Positions 14,355 to 22,310 of a DNA stretch of 64,000 nucleotides are shown here, piece by piece (within the stretch, counting starts at the first letter, position 1; every line of letters starts with the position of its first letter). Source of the DNA: Acidobacteriota bacterium (lineage in GTDB: Bacteria > Acidobacteriota > Terriglobia > Acidiferrales > UBA7541). The notes below the pieces were generated by a model, which was not told where the DNA came from, did not search any database, and saw nothing but the letters and a program-made list of their open reading frames with translations. The DNA lies in the NCBI GenBank assembly GCA_013289835.1, contig JABCZG010000007.1:62001-126000 (forward strand). Direction: 5' to 3'. The position numbers and the translations under genes were made by a program.

Positions 14355-15128
14355 ATGCGCCGAATACTTCTTTTGCTTGGCACGATGCTTCTGGCATTTT
14401 GTCTTGCCGGATGCCGTAAGCCCATCACGTACGCTAATCCGATTCTTCCCGATCCCCCATTTGGGGGAGTGATTTTCGTTCAATCCGCAGCCTGCGATAA
14501 CAACCACTCTAATCCGTGCTGGCAAACGGCGGGTCAAACCTTTCAGGTCACATTGCCCGACAACGTGCAGGATGGAGATTCAATTAAGGTCTGCATCTAT
14601 TGGTTTGCCGCTTATTTCGTCAACAACACCGCCGTAGTTCCTGCGACTCCCATAGTTCAGGATTCAGCCAACGACTCTTATTCGCTTGTCCAAACGGTTC
14701 AGAATTACGGCTCTCCCTCGAAATTCGGATACATCTTTTCAACCCCAAGCGTTGCCGCTGGAGGGACTTCGTTTCAAGTCAACGTCACATTTCCGAGTCC
14801 TCCGGGGGTTCAGAACTATACAGCAGTTGTTGCGTTGGAATACTCTGGTGGGAGCACCTTAGACGGCCAAGCTTCATTAGGAACTCTTGGTCCGTCTCCC
14901 GCCAATTCAGGTCCTTTCACAATCAGTTCCGACCAAGATGTTGTGCTCAGTCTTTATTTCGGCAGCGTGCTTAACACAACGGCCTGCAACACATGCAACC
15001 TTCGGTTCACAGGCTCTAGTTTCATCGTCCAAGACAGTTTTCCCCCAGCCGCAGGGACTTATACAGCGCAGTTCTCAAACCCCAACCAGTTCGGTCTGTA
15101 TTCGGTAATCGCGGCAGCTTTTCAATAG
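14355..15128 (+). CDS. secreted lipoprotein, 257 aa
   Basis: Starts four bases after the second pilin. MRRILLLLGTMLLAFCLAGC is a lipoprotein signal with lipobox LAGC, so Cys20 should be acylated. The mature protein is all-beta in appearance, rich in Ser, Thr, Gly, Asn and aromatic residues, with paired Cys (ACDNNHSNPC, then NTTACNTCN) suggesting an extracellular disulfide-bonded domain. It resembles host-surface or adhesin-like lipoproteins in composition only. Position between pilin-like genes and a glycosyltransferase suggests a surface-structure cassette. Confidence 0.75.
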   Translation: MRRILLLLGTMLLAFCLAGCRKPITYANPILPDPPFGGVIFVQSAACDNNHSNPCWQTAGQTFQVTLPDNVQDGDSIKVCIYWFAAYFVNNTAVVPATPIVQDSANDSYSLVQTVQNYGSPSKFGYIFSTPSVAAGGTSFQVNVTFPSPPGVQNYTAVVALEYSGGSTLDGQASLGTLGPSPANSGPFTISSDQDVVLSLYFGSVLNTTACNTCNLRFTGSSFIVQDSFPPAAGTYTAQFSNPNQFGLYSVIAAAFQ

Positions 15129-15136
15129 GAGAGAAA

Positions 15137-15913
15137 TTGGAAAAAAGTACAGACAACATTTTGATCGCGGTTCCGTGCTTTGGCGGCTCTTTGCAATACC
15201 TTTGCGCCGACACGCTTATAAAGGTAGATCGAGTTCTTACTGAGAAGGGGATCGCTCACACGATTCTGTTCATCGGGAACGATTCCTTGGTGCCCCGAGT
15301 GCGGAGTCGCTTTGCGAACATCGCCCTCTTCGATACGGACGCGGAGGGAAGAAAATTCACGCAACTGTTGTTCGTAGACGCAGACCTGGGGTTCGACGCC
15401 CGCCACGTTTTCACGATGCTGGACGCTGGCAAGCCGATCATTTGTCTTCCGTACTCGAAAAAAACCATTAACTGGCAGTCCGTTGCCGCTGCTGTGAAAC
15501 GGGGTGTTCCTCCTGAGCAACTACCGCATTTCGCAGGGACCGCCTGTATCAACGCTGACCGTTCTTTTTCAGTGACCGAGACTACGCCGATCCGCCATAC
15601 CGGGACAGGCGCAATGCTCATTCAGGTCTCAGTGTTGAAAGCGATGGCAGACGCGCACCCGGAATGGAAATACAAAATGTCCCCGGACGAAATTAGTTGT
15701 CGCACCACGAAGGAAACGGAGGCGTTCGATTTTTTCCAGATCGGCATTCGCCGCGGAAATTCGTACTGGTTGCCGGAAGACTATTTTTTCATCGAAGAGG
15801 CCCGAGCACTAGGCTTTGAAACTTTTCTCATTCCCACCGCGCAAACAATCCATGTCGGCTACTACGAATACCTACTCAACATGCCCGCTATCGCAACGTT
15901 TGGGAGACCTTAG
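15137..15913 (+). CDS. GT-A-type glycosyltransferase, 258 aa
   Basis: The start is TTG 15137 behind AGGAGAG. The protein opens with a GT-A nucleotide-sugar-binding strand (NILIAVPCFGG) and a D-x-D motif in LLFVDADLGFD near residues 80-85, which normally binds the metal and sugar nucleotide. C-terminal features (WLPEDYFFIEEARALGFETF) fit the acceptor side, with ED as plausible catalytic acids. The fold class is convincing; donor and acceptor are unknown. Its location beside two pilins and a lipoprotein suggests it glycosylates one of these, or modifies the host surface to exclude other phages. Both are inference. Confidence 0.75.
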   Translation: MEKSTDNILIAVPCFGGSLQYLCADTLIKVDRVLTEKGIAHTILFIGNDSLVPRVRSRFANIALFDTDAEGRKFTQLLFVDADLGFDARHVFTMLDAGKPIICLPYSKKTINWQSVAAAVKRGVPPEQLPHFAGTACINADRSFSVTETTPIRHTGTGAMLIQVSVLKAMADAHPEWKYKMSPDEISCRTTKETEAFDFFQIGIRRGNSYWLPEDYFFIEEARALGFETFLIPTAQTIHVGYYEYLLNMPAIATFGRP

Positions 15914-15939
15914 TGAAAATTTCAGACATCGGAGGAAAC

Positions 15940-16167
15940 ATGCGGCTCGCAAAAGCAGTTGTGATTTTTCTTCTGTTAGGGCTGTTTTTCGCTACAACCG
16001 GGCGAGCGGATGCCCCGGCAATGGGGTATTTGGGCAAGGGAAAATCGCGGCTCTCATTCGCAGGTCCAGTTCGGAAAGTGAACACGCCGAAATCCGCGGC
16101 TCGCCGGACAAACCCGTTGCATCTACACTGCCCGCGCCTTCCCCGCATTCATCGGCCCCATTTCTAG
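15940..16167 (+). CDS. small secreted protein, possibly frameshifted, 75 aa
   Basis: GGAGGAAAC gives a strong ribosome binding site before this ATG. Residues 1-23 are a clear signal peptide (LAKAVVIFLLLGLFFATTG). The reading to about residue 55 looks natural, but the last 20 residues are a poor His/Pro/Arg-rich string. A second frame that overlaps this end reads better (KPVASTLPAPSPHSSAPFLE, then WEIQDEVLNTFNAYL) and runs to a stop at 16266-16268. A frameshift near 16090, real or from sequencing, is likely. It lies at the edge of the accessory block. Confidence 0.45.
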   Translation: MRLAKAVVIFLLLGLFFATTGRADAPAMGYLGKGKSRLSFAGPVRKVNTPKSAARRTNPLHLHCPRLPRIHRPHF

Positions 16168-16215
16168 AGACCTGGGAGATTCAAGATGAAGTCCTCAACA
16201 CGTTCAATGCTTATC

Positions 16216-16950
16216 TTAACGATGCTGGTCCACTATTGCCGTCAGAAGTCTGGCAATCGCGCCATTGATTTGTCGTTCCTCGCTAGTTTCCAGCAATTCG
16301 TTAATCGCCATCAGACCTTGGATCGTTGACCCGGCGATAGCTCCAAAAGCGCCGAATTCCACTTGCTCCACAAAGTCGATGGTGTACGGAGTGGTCCAGC
16401 GATAATGCTGCGTGAACGTCATCATGTTTGGATGACAGAATTCACTCAAATAGCTGTAGTCGTCCTCTGTCGGCATCGCTTCCTTTTGGAAGCAATTGAT
16501 TGCCTTGCTGATGTGTGGTCCAACAGGAAATAACTCGCTCTCCTCCGGCGTGCTGTGGAATTCGTTGATGTAGCGGCTTCCGGTCCCAATCGGTAGAAGA
16601 AACTTCCACGCAGCGGCCAAATCTTTCTGGTCGAGATTCTGCTTTACGTGCTTTTTCACGTAGTAGGCGTGGGCGCAAAACTCGAATGAAGATCGCCCGA
16701 TGATACGCACGGCAGCCTTGTTATCGCTGTCGATCAGCAGGACTATTCCGTTGATGAGTGCGTTCACGTGGCGAATCCAAGGAAACGAATACGCTTGGAT
16801 GGCCCACTGAATCAATTCGATGGTTGGCGACGCGTCGGGACCTACGGCTGGCCGGACCAATTGTGCGTATGTAATTTTCTTCAGGTGTTCGGCGGTGAGC
16901 CGCAACATCGAAACAGACGGGCTGTGGTCTTCAGGTGTTGCTTGGGTCAT
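16216..16950 (-). CDS. HEPN-like protein (DUF5677-type), 244 aa
   Basis: All-helical protein with the features of DUF5677-like proteins: RSSFEFCAHAYYVKKH near residues 85-100 and YSYLSEFCHPNMM near 165-178, whose C-terminal His-Pro matches that family pattern. Other helices include AIQAYSFPWIRHVNALINGI. Many HEPN-superfamily proteins are RNases in toxin-antitoxin or defence systems, but the canonical R-x4-H is not clear here, so activity is doubtful. The start is three bases after the stop of the upstream leftward gene, so the two form an operon. It faces the glycosyltransferase cluster tail to tail. Confidence 0.5.
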   Translation of the reverse strand: MTQATPEDHSPSVSMLRLTAEHLKKITYAQLVRPAVGPDASPTIELIQWAIQAYSFPWIRHVNALINGIVLLIDSDNKAAVRIIGRSSFEFCAHAYYVKKHVKQNLDQKDLAAAWKFLLPIGTGSRYINEFHSTPEESELFPVGPHISKAINCFQKEAMPTEDDYSYLSEFCHPNMMTFTQHYRWTTPYTIDFVEQVEFGAFGAIAGSTIQGLMAINELLETSEERQINGAIARLLTAIVDQHR

Positions 16951-16953
16951 GGT

Positions 16954-17334
16954 TCACGCTTCAATGGCCTGGTCAGGAAAAAGTTCTGCCAAAAGAACTC
17001 GGCCTTTACTTTCCCCGTGCTGATCTATCTCTAGGGAGATTTCTAATACCTTGCCGAATTCGCTTCGCTCTCGTTGTGGTGCGAAAAATGGGACACCCTC
17101 GTGTGTATCTAAAAATCTGAAGCGCGGATGATATGTAGAGTGTACGTTGACCACAAACAGGAAGTCTTTCCCGTCGATTCCTTGGATTCCGAAATGCAAT
17201 TCCGCTGAAGATGCATGCTTCAAAGTTCCGACGCACCATCCGGTGACAGTGGAGATAGCCCAATACATGAACAGTCTTGTAGAGCCGCTCTTCCAATCAT
17301 TCAGTTGTGCGAAAGCTTCCGTTGACGAACTCAT
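16954..17334 (-). CDS. hypothetical protein, 126 aa, partner of the HEPN-like gene
   Basis: Unrecognised. It is largely beta in appearance (AELHFGIQGIDGKDFLFVVN, then GKVLEISLEID, ending VLLAELF) with an N-terminal helix. No signal peptide. The HEPN-like gene starts three bases after its stop, so they are co-transcribed and probably act together, for instance as a small-protein partner or antitoxin. Divergent from a rightward gene starting near 17367; the 32-base gap must hold both control regions. Confidence 0.6.
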   Translation of the reverse strand: MSSSTEAFAQLNDWKSGSTRLFMYWAISTVTGWCVGTLKHASSAELHFGIQGIDGKDFLFVVNVHSTYHPRFRFLDTHEGVPFFAPQRERSEFGKVLEISLEIDQHGESKGRVLLAELFPDQAIEA

Positions 17335-17366
17335 GTTTAGGCGTAGCTGCCTCTCTTCAATGTAGA

Positions 17367-17729
17367 ATGCCGTGCATGTCGCCTGTTAGCCCTAGGGGTC
17401 CGCAGAACGAGATTGCGCTGCAACTTCGCGTACCGTATTTCTCCGAAGAGAGCGATGAGATCGATGTTGCCATACCTGAACTGGAAGCATATCTCAAGGC
17501 CAAGTATCCAGGGTTGAAAGGAGTCCGCTTCGCGTATCGAAATCCGCGCCCTGACATTGCGGCGTACTCGCTCACCTATCTACATGATGCCATCTTGTAC
17601 ATTTTGGTGCCGGGCACGTTTTTCACGAAGAAGCTCGCTGAGCGACTAGCCGACGATGCATACGATTGGCTGAAGAAACGATTTAAGAAAATCCGAAAAG
17701 GACACAAGCGCCGCCCACGCCGCAAGTGA
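17367..17729 (+). CDS. hypothetical protein, about 120 aa, C-terminal helical and basic
   Basis: Unrecognised. In-frame ATGs at 17367 and 17376 are both possible; neither has a good ribosome binding site. The first half is acidic (FSEESDEIDVAIPELEAYLK). Then comes a hydrophobic stretch (HDAILYILVPGTFFTKKLA) and a very basic tail (DWLKKRFKKIRKGHKRRPRR). The middle could insert into membrane. This acidic-hydrophobic-basic layout is seen in small effector-like proteins of defence loci, but I cannot name it. It faces away from the HEPN-like operon. Confidence 0.5.
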   Translation: MPCMSPVSPRGPQNEIALQLRVPYFSEESDEIDVAIPELEAYLKAKYPGLKGVRFAYRNPRPDIAAYSLTYLHDAILYILVPGTFFTKKLAERLADDAYDWLKKRFKKIRKGHKRRPRRK

Positions 17730-17773
17730 GCGCGAGAATGTCCACCCCAACCCCATTCGCTGTGTGTTTGCTA

Positions 17774-17779
17774 TATAAT
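17774..17779 (+). promoter_or_regulatory. -10 box close to the start of the 17794 gene
   Basis: A perfect TATAAT lies 14 bases before the ATG at 17794, with no clear -35. Transcription from it would start about seven bases before the ATG, leaving almost no leader, so the message may be nearly leaderless. Confidence 0.4.
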
Positions 17780-17793
17780 CCAGGCACTTTACC

Positions 17794-18372
17794 ATGACAC
17801 AACTTCGGCTTCGTATCCCAAGTCCAGACTTTTGGACCGCCGTTTTCACCGGACTTCTATTTCTGACCACATTTGTGGCCGTGGTTGTCGGCTACCGTCA
17901 ACTCAAAGAGTTTCAGGCGGAGGGACAGGTTCAACATCTTCTTTCTCTCGATCAAAAATTCGATCAGGAACCGATGCTCACGTATCGCCGTGGGTTGGCA
18001 GAGAAGCGGCTGAAAAACGAAGAAAACCCGGACGAGCTATATCCGTTGCTGGATTTTTTCGAGACGGTCGGCCTTCTTGTGGAGCGCGGATATCTTGATG
18101 ACTCAGACGTGTGGAACACTTTTGGCTATAACGTATTCATCCTCAATGCGGATGCGCGACAGATCATCGAGCAGGAGCAACGAGAAGACCCCACCATCTA
18201 CGCGGAGTTCTCGTTTCTAGTCGAACGCCTTCAGCGCATCGAAACAGACAAACACGGTACAAGTGCTCACCCATCAAAGGATGAAATTACCGATTACTGG
18301 AAACAGGAATTATCCGCAGGCAAAGCAATCCCCACGCGTCCGCACCCACGTAAGAGGACGAACACCAAATAG
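17794..18372 (+). CDS. single-pass membrane protein, DUF4760-like, 192 aa
   Basis: One N-terminal transmembrane helix (about residues 12-34, AVFTGLLFLTTFVAVVVGYR) is followed by a charged cytosolic region with QHLLSLDQKFDQEPMLTYRR and DELYPLLDFFETVGLLVERG, then a linker and a basic end. The pattern (membrane helix, then a helical domain with FFETVGLL and D-x-W) recalls DUF4760-type proteins, which occur widely in mobile elements and have no assigned activity that I know of. The FRG-domain gene starts 19 bases after its stop, so they are likely one unit: a membrane-anchored partner plus an effector-like protein. Confidence 0.55.
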   Translation: MTQLRLRIPSPDFWTAVFTGLLFLTTFVAVVVGYRQLKEFQAEGQVQHLLSLDQKFDQEPMLTYRRGLAEKRLKNEENPDELYPLLDFFETVGLLVERGYLDDSDVWNTFGYNVFILNADARQIIEQEQREDPTIYAEFSFLVERLQRIETDKHGTSAHPSKDEITDYWKQELSAGKAIPTRPHPRKRTNTK

Positions 18373-18391
18373 ATCGGATAGAGGACACAAA

Positions 18392-19219
18392 ATGCCTGGC
18401 GTACAAGAGAAGGATTTATCAGATTGGGGCGCATTTGAATGTGAACTGCTTGAACTGCGTCAAGAGTTTGGTCGTTCTCCTTCGGAGTTGCTCTTTCGAG
18501 GTCAGAATGATTCGAAATATTTGTTAACTACCACCTTGGAGCGAGCCGGATGCGAACGGATGCGCCTCAAGGATTATTATCAGCTTGTCGCAAGCCAGAT
18601 CAGACCCGCAGTTGAGACATTTACTGGAGTGATTTGGGACGTGCCTCAGTACAGCGTAGAACTTGAGACATCGTTTTACGACCGTGAGCTATTTTCGCTC
18701 CGTAAGTTCCCATCAGTGGAGCTGTATCGATACATGGTTTATTTGAGACACCACGGGTTCCCTTCGCCCCTTCTTGATTGGTCATATTCACCCTACGTCG
18801 CAGCCTTCTTTGCTTTCAGAGACCAGACTGCTGAGCCTAACAAGAGGTCGATCTATGTCTATTGCGAAGCGCCGAAGGGATTCAAGGGAGGGGCTGTGGG
18901 TGAGCCTGCGATGCGTCCCATCGGTCCATACGTTCGAAGTCATCGCCGACACTTTCGCCAACAATCCAACTATACAATCTGCTGTGCTTTTGGTTCAGAC
19001 TTGGGTTGGTATTTTTACCCACACGACCCTGTGTTCGGCAGTCGAGACAAGCAGGACTTCCTGTGGAAATTCAATCTGCCCTCAACTGAACGGACCAAGG
19101 TTCTACGATTGTTGAATGACTACAACTTAAACGCCTTTTCACTTTTTGATTCTGAAGAGGCGCTACTTGAAACAATGTGGTTACGAGAGCGTGACTTGAA
19201 AGTCCCGGACTCGCTCTGA
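18392..19219 (+). CDS. FRG-domain protein, 275 aa
   Basis: The N-terminal FRG signature is clear: LLFRGQND at residues 33-40, then RHHGFPSPLLDWSYSPYVAA at 119-138, the second conserved block. ATG 18392 is chosen because GAGG lies just before it and the domain begins soon after. FRG proteins are of unknown biochemistry but recur in phage-defence and toxin-like loci. It follows the DUF4760-like membrane gene with a 19-base gap and is probably co-expressed. After it, 160 bases hold no recognisable feature before a short leftward gene. Confidence 0.85.
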   Translation: MPGVQEKDLSDWGAFECELLELRQEFGRSPSELLFRGQNDSKYLLTTTLERAGCERMRLKDYYQLVASQIRPAVETFTGVIWDVPQYSVELETSFYDRELFSLRKFPSVELYRYMVYLRHHGFPSPLLDWSYSPYVAAFFAFRDQTAEPNKRSIYVYCEAPKGFKGGAVGEPAMRPIGPYVRSHRRHFRQQSNYTICCAFGSDLGWYFYPHDPVFGSRDKQDFLWKFNLPSTERTKVLRLLNDYNLNAFSLFDSEEALLETMWLRERDLKVPDSL

Positions 19220-19379
19220 CGAAAAGTCACCCTCAGTGGTCTCAATTTCTGCTTTCTCTGGTGTCAAAGTGCGGTTTCGATTCTTGCAAGGCATCTAAAA
19301 CACGTCGCCGCCGATCTGTTTGTCGAGGTTTACGTAAAGGCCACTGTAAACGTTAAAATTAAAAATCTGTGTGGATGGA

Positions 19380-19568
19380 CTAAGAATGGGTCACACCTGT
19401 TGCGGGTGTCACACGCGCACTTAACGCCGGAGAGCGAGAGGACACGAACATATTGTTGCTTGTGTCGCGGGAGTCGCCATCGATGTAGAGTTTGGCGCTG
19501 CCAAACCATGTGTTTGTCACTCGGATTTGACATCCGTTATGCATCGCAATCCATTCTTTCTTCGCCAT
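19380..19568 (-). CDS. short hypothetical protein, probably truncated, 62 aa
   Basis: GGAGGAG precedes the ATG at 19568, one of the strongest ribosome binding sites here. The product reads well up to about residue 50 (WIAMHNGCQIRVTNTWFGSA, then KLYIDGDSRDTSNN and SRSPALSARVTP). This resembles the start of a beta-rich domain found in longer bacterial proteins (N-x-W ... A-K-L-Y-I-D-G ... D). The frame then stops abruptly, so the gene may be a truncated or frameshifted remnant. It lies behind the leftward membrane gene at 19604 with a 35-base gap. Confidence 0.5.
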   Translation of the reverse strand: MAKKEWIAMHNGCQIRVTNTWFGSAKLYIDGDSRDTSNNMFVSSRSPALSARVTPATGVTHS

Positions 19569-19603
19569 CACTCCTCCGGTTAGGATTCTTCAGTACGGCG
19601 ATC

Positions 19604-20311
19604 TCACGGATGCTTCGCAAACCAAGTCCAAAGTGCCCGGACAAGAATCGAAAGTAGCGTACCGAAAATTACAGTTCTCCGAAGATAGATAAAGAACTGA
19701 TGCCGCTTCTCACCCTGGCCGATAGCGAAGGTTCCACGCGGGAAAAGTTTGAATACGAAATACTCTCCAACCCACATCGCTATCATCGCGGGGAGTGCTA
19801 TCCACTGGTATGACCCGCCTTTCCCCAAGACAGTGGATAACCGTGAAATGGAGTCCCATGCGTAGACTGGCAAAAAGAGAGCGACAAAAAAGAGTATGAC
19901 GCCAGCGCCAGACGGATTAGATGGACCAGAGAAAAATGGAGAATACCACTGGCGGGTTGCTGCAACCCAATCGTCCAATTGGTCTGCAAAGTAGATCACA
20001 TCCCGCTGTGTGCCGTTGATAGTATATTCCAACGATGGAGAATCGTTCTTTTTCAGGTTGACGTATGCCGACTTGACTGTTCCATCGGCTGTGCCTGCAA
20101 TTAGGGAGACGATTGACCGTTCGTCAGAATTGGGTTGTCCGATCACATCTTCTATCTTGTCGTAGTGGACGTTGGTGCCATCGGAGAATTTCGCGGTGTA
20201 CTCCAAAATATCTGAAGTCTCACCTAGAATTACTGCTAATCGTTTGAGGAGGTCAGGTGTAATGACAAACGCTATGTCCAGTGAGCGGGTCTTTGATGCT
20301 TTGTTTTCCAT
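19604..20311 (-). CDS. membrane protein with cytosolic N-terminal domain, 235 aa
   Basis: Residues 1-125 form a soluble domain (SLDIAFVITPDLLKRLAVIL, then FSDGTNVHYDKIEDVIGQPN). After them come three hydrophobic segments (about 138-158, 170-190 and 210-230: GAGVILFFVALFLPVYAWDS, IALPAMIAMWVGEYFVFKLF, RTVIFGTLLSILVRALWTWF). The family is not recognised. A candidate promoter (TTGACA-17-TAGTCT, leftward) sits just upstream and would leave almost no 5' leader. It diverges from the DNA ligase gene. Membrane proteins of this kind are common effectors in abortive-infection modules, but that is only context. Confidence 0.6.
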   Translation of the reverse strand: MENKASKTRSLDIAFVITPDLLKRLAVILGETSDILEYTAKFSDGTNVHYDKIEDVIGQPNSDERSIVSLIAGTADGTVKSAYVNLKKNDSPSLEYTINGTQRDVIYFADQLDDWVAATRQWYSPFFSGPSNPSGAGVILFFVALFLPVYAWDSISRLSTVLGKGGSYQWIALPAMIAMWVGEYFVFKLFPRGTFAIGQGEKRHQFFIYLRRTVIFGTLLSILVRALWTWFAKHP

Positions 20312-20321
20312 TTCACAACAG

Positions 20322-20350
20322 AGACTATTGTGTCAAAGTTAAAGTGTCAA
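20322..20350 (-). promoter_or_regulatory. leftward promoter with repeated TTGACAC
   Basis: On the minus strand TTGACA (20350-20345) is spaced 17 bases from TAGTCT (20327-20322). The sequence TTGACAC occurs twice, 14 bases apart, in the 43-base gap between divergent genes. The start codon at 20311 lies about ten bases after the -10, so the leader would be very short. Confidence 0.45.
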
Positions 20351-20354
20351 TAGA

Positions 20355-21422
20355 TTGGCTACCGGGTTCCTGCTGCGCTTCTCGCTCTCGGCAAGCAGCA
20401 AGAAGTTTGATGGGCTATATACGAGGAAATCAATTCGACCGAACCTAACAGCCTTGCCGAATCGAAAAGCCGAGTTCATCGCGCCGATGGACTGCGCTCC
20501 CGTCCAAAAGCTGATAGACGGGCCGGGATGGATTTACGAAATCAAGCTCGACGGCTATCGCGCTGTAGCGGTGAAATGGAGTGGCAGCATCGATCTCTTT
20601 TCCCGTCGCAATAAATCATTCAACGCACAGTATCCCTATATCGTCGAATCTCTACGTGATCTCCCGGACGGCACGGTCGTCGATGGAGAGATTGTGGCCC
20701 TGGATGATGCGGGACGGCCAAACTTTAATTTGCTTTCACAGTTTCGCAGCAGAGCTTCAAGTATCTGCTACTTCGTCTTTGATCTCCTCATTTGCCAGGA
20801 TCGTGGTCTGACGAGACTGCCCCTGAGTGACCGTCGTGAATTGATGAACTCCCATCTGAATTTCTACTCGCCTCGAATCCGCATCGCTGAACAATTCAAC
20901 GTGTCAGGGACCAATATGTTGGCCGCTGTGCGTCAACAACAGCTTGAAGGCGTCATTGGAAAACGCAAGGACAGTTTCTATGAGCCTGGAAAACGCACGG
21001 GAGCATGGATCAAATACCGCGTGAATCAAAGCCAGGAGCTTGTGATCGGCGGATACATTCCAGGGCCGCACGGATTTGACTCCCTCATCGTCGGCTACTA
21101 TCGAGGCGAGGACTTGATTTATGTTGCTCGCGTCCGCAACGGCTTTGTTCCGGCGTCACGTCGCCAAGTCTTTGAGAAAATCCGTCATCTCGTATCCCCA
21201 ACGATACCCTTCGTCAATCTTCCGGATACACACAAATCTCGTTGGGGCGACGAACTGACGGCTGAGAAAATGGAGGAATGCGTTTGGCTTCGCCCGGAAG
21301 CCGTCGCCCAAATAGAATTCCTGGAGTGGACAGAAGCAGATCGGCTCAGGCATTCGAAGTTTGCTGGACTGCGTGACGATAAAGACGCTCGCGGCGTGGT
21401 CAAAGAACTTGGTTCGATCTAG
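20355..21422 (+). CDS. stand-alone ATP-dependent DNA ligase (LigD ligase-domain type)
   Basis: All nucleotidyltransferase motifs are present: I EIKLDGYR (catalytic Lys64, adenylated), III FVFDLL near 140, IV EGVIGK near 198, V WIKYR near 218. A C-terminal OB fold follows (SQELVIGGYIPGPHGFDSLI, VARVRNGFVP). The 355-residue length matches the ligase part of LigD or the small LigC-type enzymes, without polymerase or phosphoesterase domains. It seals nicks or double-strand breaks, the latter normally with Ku, which is not seen here. The start is uncertain: TTG 20355 has no ribosome binding site, and the first 35 residues look weak. A HEPN gene follows after 24 bases with a strong ribosome binding site. 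Confidence 0.85.
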   Translation: MATGFLLRFSLSASSKKFDGLYTRKSIRPNLTALPNRKAEFIAPMDCAPVQKLIDGPGWIYEIKLDGYRAVAVKWSGSIDLFSRRNKSFNAQYPYIVESLRDLPDGTVVDGEIVALDDAGRPNFNLLSQFRSRASSICYFVFDLLICQDRGLTRLPLSDRRELMNSHLNFYSPRIRIAEQFNVSGTNMLAAVRQQQLEGVIGKRKDSFYEPGKRTGAWIKYRVNQSQELVIGGYIPGPHGFDSLIVGYYRGEDLIYVARVRNGFVPASRRQVFEKIRHLVSPTIPFVNLPDTHKSRWGDELTAEKMEECVWLRPEAVAQIEFLEWTEADRLRHSKFAGLRDDKDARGVVKELGSI

Positions 21423-21446
21423 ACGAATCTGCGGAGGAACGACAAA

Positions 21447-22310
21447 TTGGCTACTCATTACACGATGTCCTGGATTCTTCCTTTCATGCGGGAAGCCTTG
21501 AGGCCAATGAGCAATTTCAGTTTTGAGACCTTCATAGATGCTTTGTGGCGCGTGATGGAGAATGCCAAGGTTGAAGGCATCGTAAGGAAGTCGCAGACAC
21601 AGGGATTCGATGGAACGAATTATCAAATCAACCAAGCACCATACCCTCTTACATTTGCGGCTGCGGAGGGATTCTCCTACCTGCTCAACACCGGGTACAT
21701 AATGCGTGGGATACAGACGAACCTCCAAGGCTTTCCAAGCTTCGCATTCCACAAGACGACTCGCGGAGAAGCGTGGGCTGCTAGTGCAGGGCCAGTTCCG
21801 GAAGACGTTGATGGCTACTTGAATTTCTTACGCAAATTGGTTCCTATTCTGGACCCGGTGATGGAGCAGTACGTGACCGAAGGCTTGAAAGCCTATGAGC
21901 GTGGGACTTACTTTGCATCAGCCGTCATGGTCGGTGCGGCTTCCGAGAAGGGTGTTTATTTGCTAGGTGAATCCATGCGCAAGGTATTCAAAGACCCCAA
22001 GCAAACAGCCAAACTGGAAGGGTTTATAAACGGTAGAAGCATGAACTCGCTTTTTGGTTTTATCCAGAACGTAATTACCCAAGCTCAGCAACCTCCTCGC
22101 ATCATCCCGTACTCGGTAACGGAAGGGGCTTCACCTCATCTAATTTCTTTGATTGAAGCTATCAGAGTGCAACGCAACGACGCGGTTCATCCACAGAATG
22201 CCAGCGTGTCGGCTGATTCAGTCCGGCTCTCCTATCTGGCATTTCCTCACGCTTTGCAAAAGTTGGAAGAACTGCGAGCTTGGTTCTTAGCGAATCCAGG
22301 CTCCCTCTAA
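21447..22310 (+). CDS. HEPN-domain protein (DUF4145-like) with R-x4-H motif, 287 aa
   Basis: GGAGGAACGACAAA precedes a TTG start at 21447. Residues 65-115 look like a winged-helix domain (AAEGFSYLLN, FHKTTRGEAW). The C-terminal half is helical, with YFASAVMVGAASEKGVYLL and RNDAVHP at 243-249; the latter is the R-x4-H motif that forms the RNase active site in HEPN toxins and effectors. Gene order with the DNA ligase, 24 bases apart and in the same direction, suggests a two-gene unit. DUF4145-type proteins are common in defence islands. Possible role: RNA cleavage triggered by DNA damage or phage attack; this is inference. Confidence 0.65.
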   Translation: MATHYTMSWILPFMREALRPMSNFSFETFIDALWRVMENAKVEGIVRKSQTQGFDGTNYQINQAPYPLTFAAAEGFSYLLNTGYIMRGIQTNLQGFPSFAFHKTTRGEAWAASAGPVPEDVDGYLNFLRKLVPILDPVMEQYVTEGLKAYERGTYFASAVMVGAASEKGVYLLGESMRKVFKDPKQTAKLEGFINGRSMNSLFGFIQNVITQAQQPPRIIPYSVTEGASPHLISLIEAIRVQRNDAVHPQNASVSADSVRLSYLAFPHALQKLEELRAWFLANPGSL

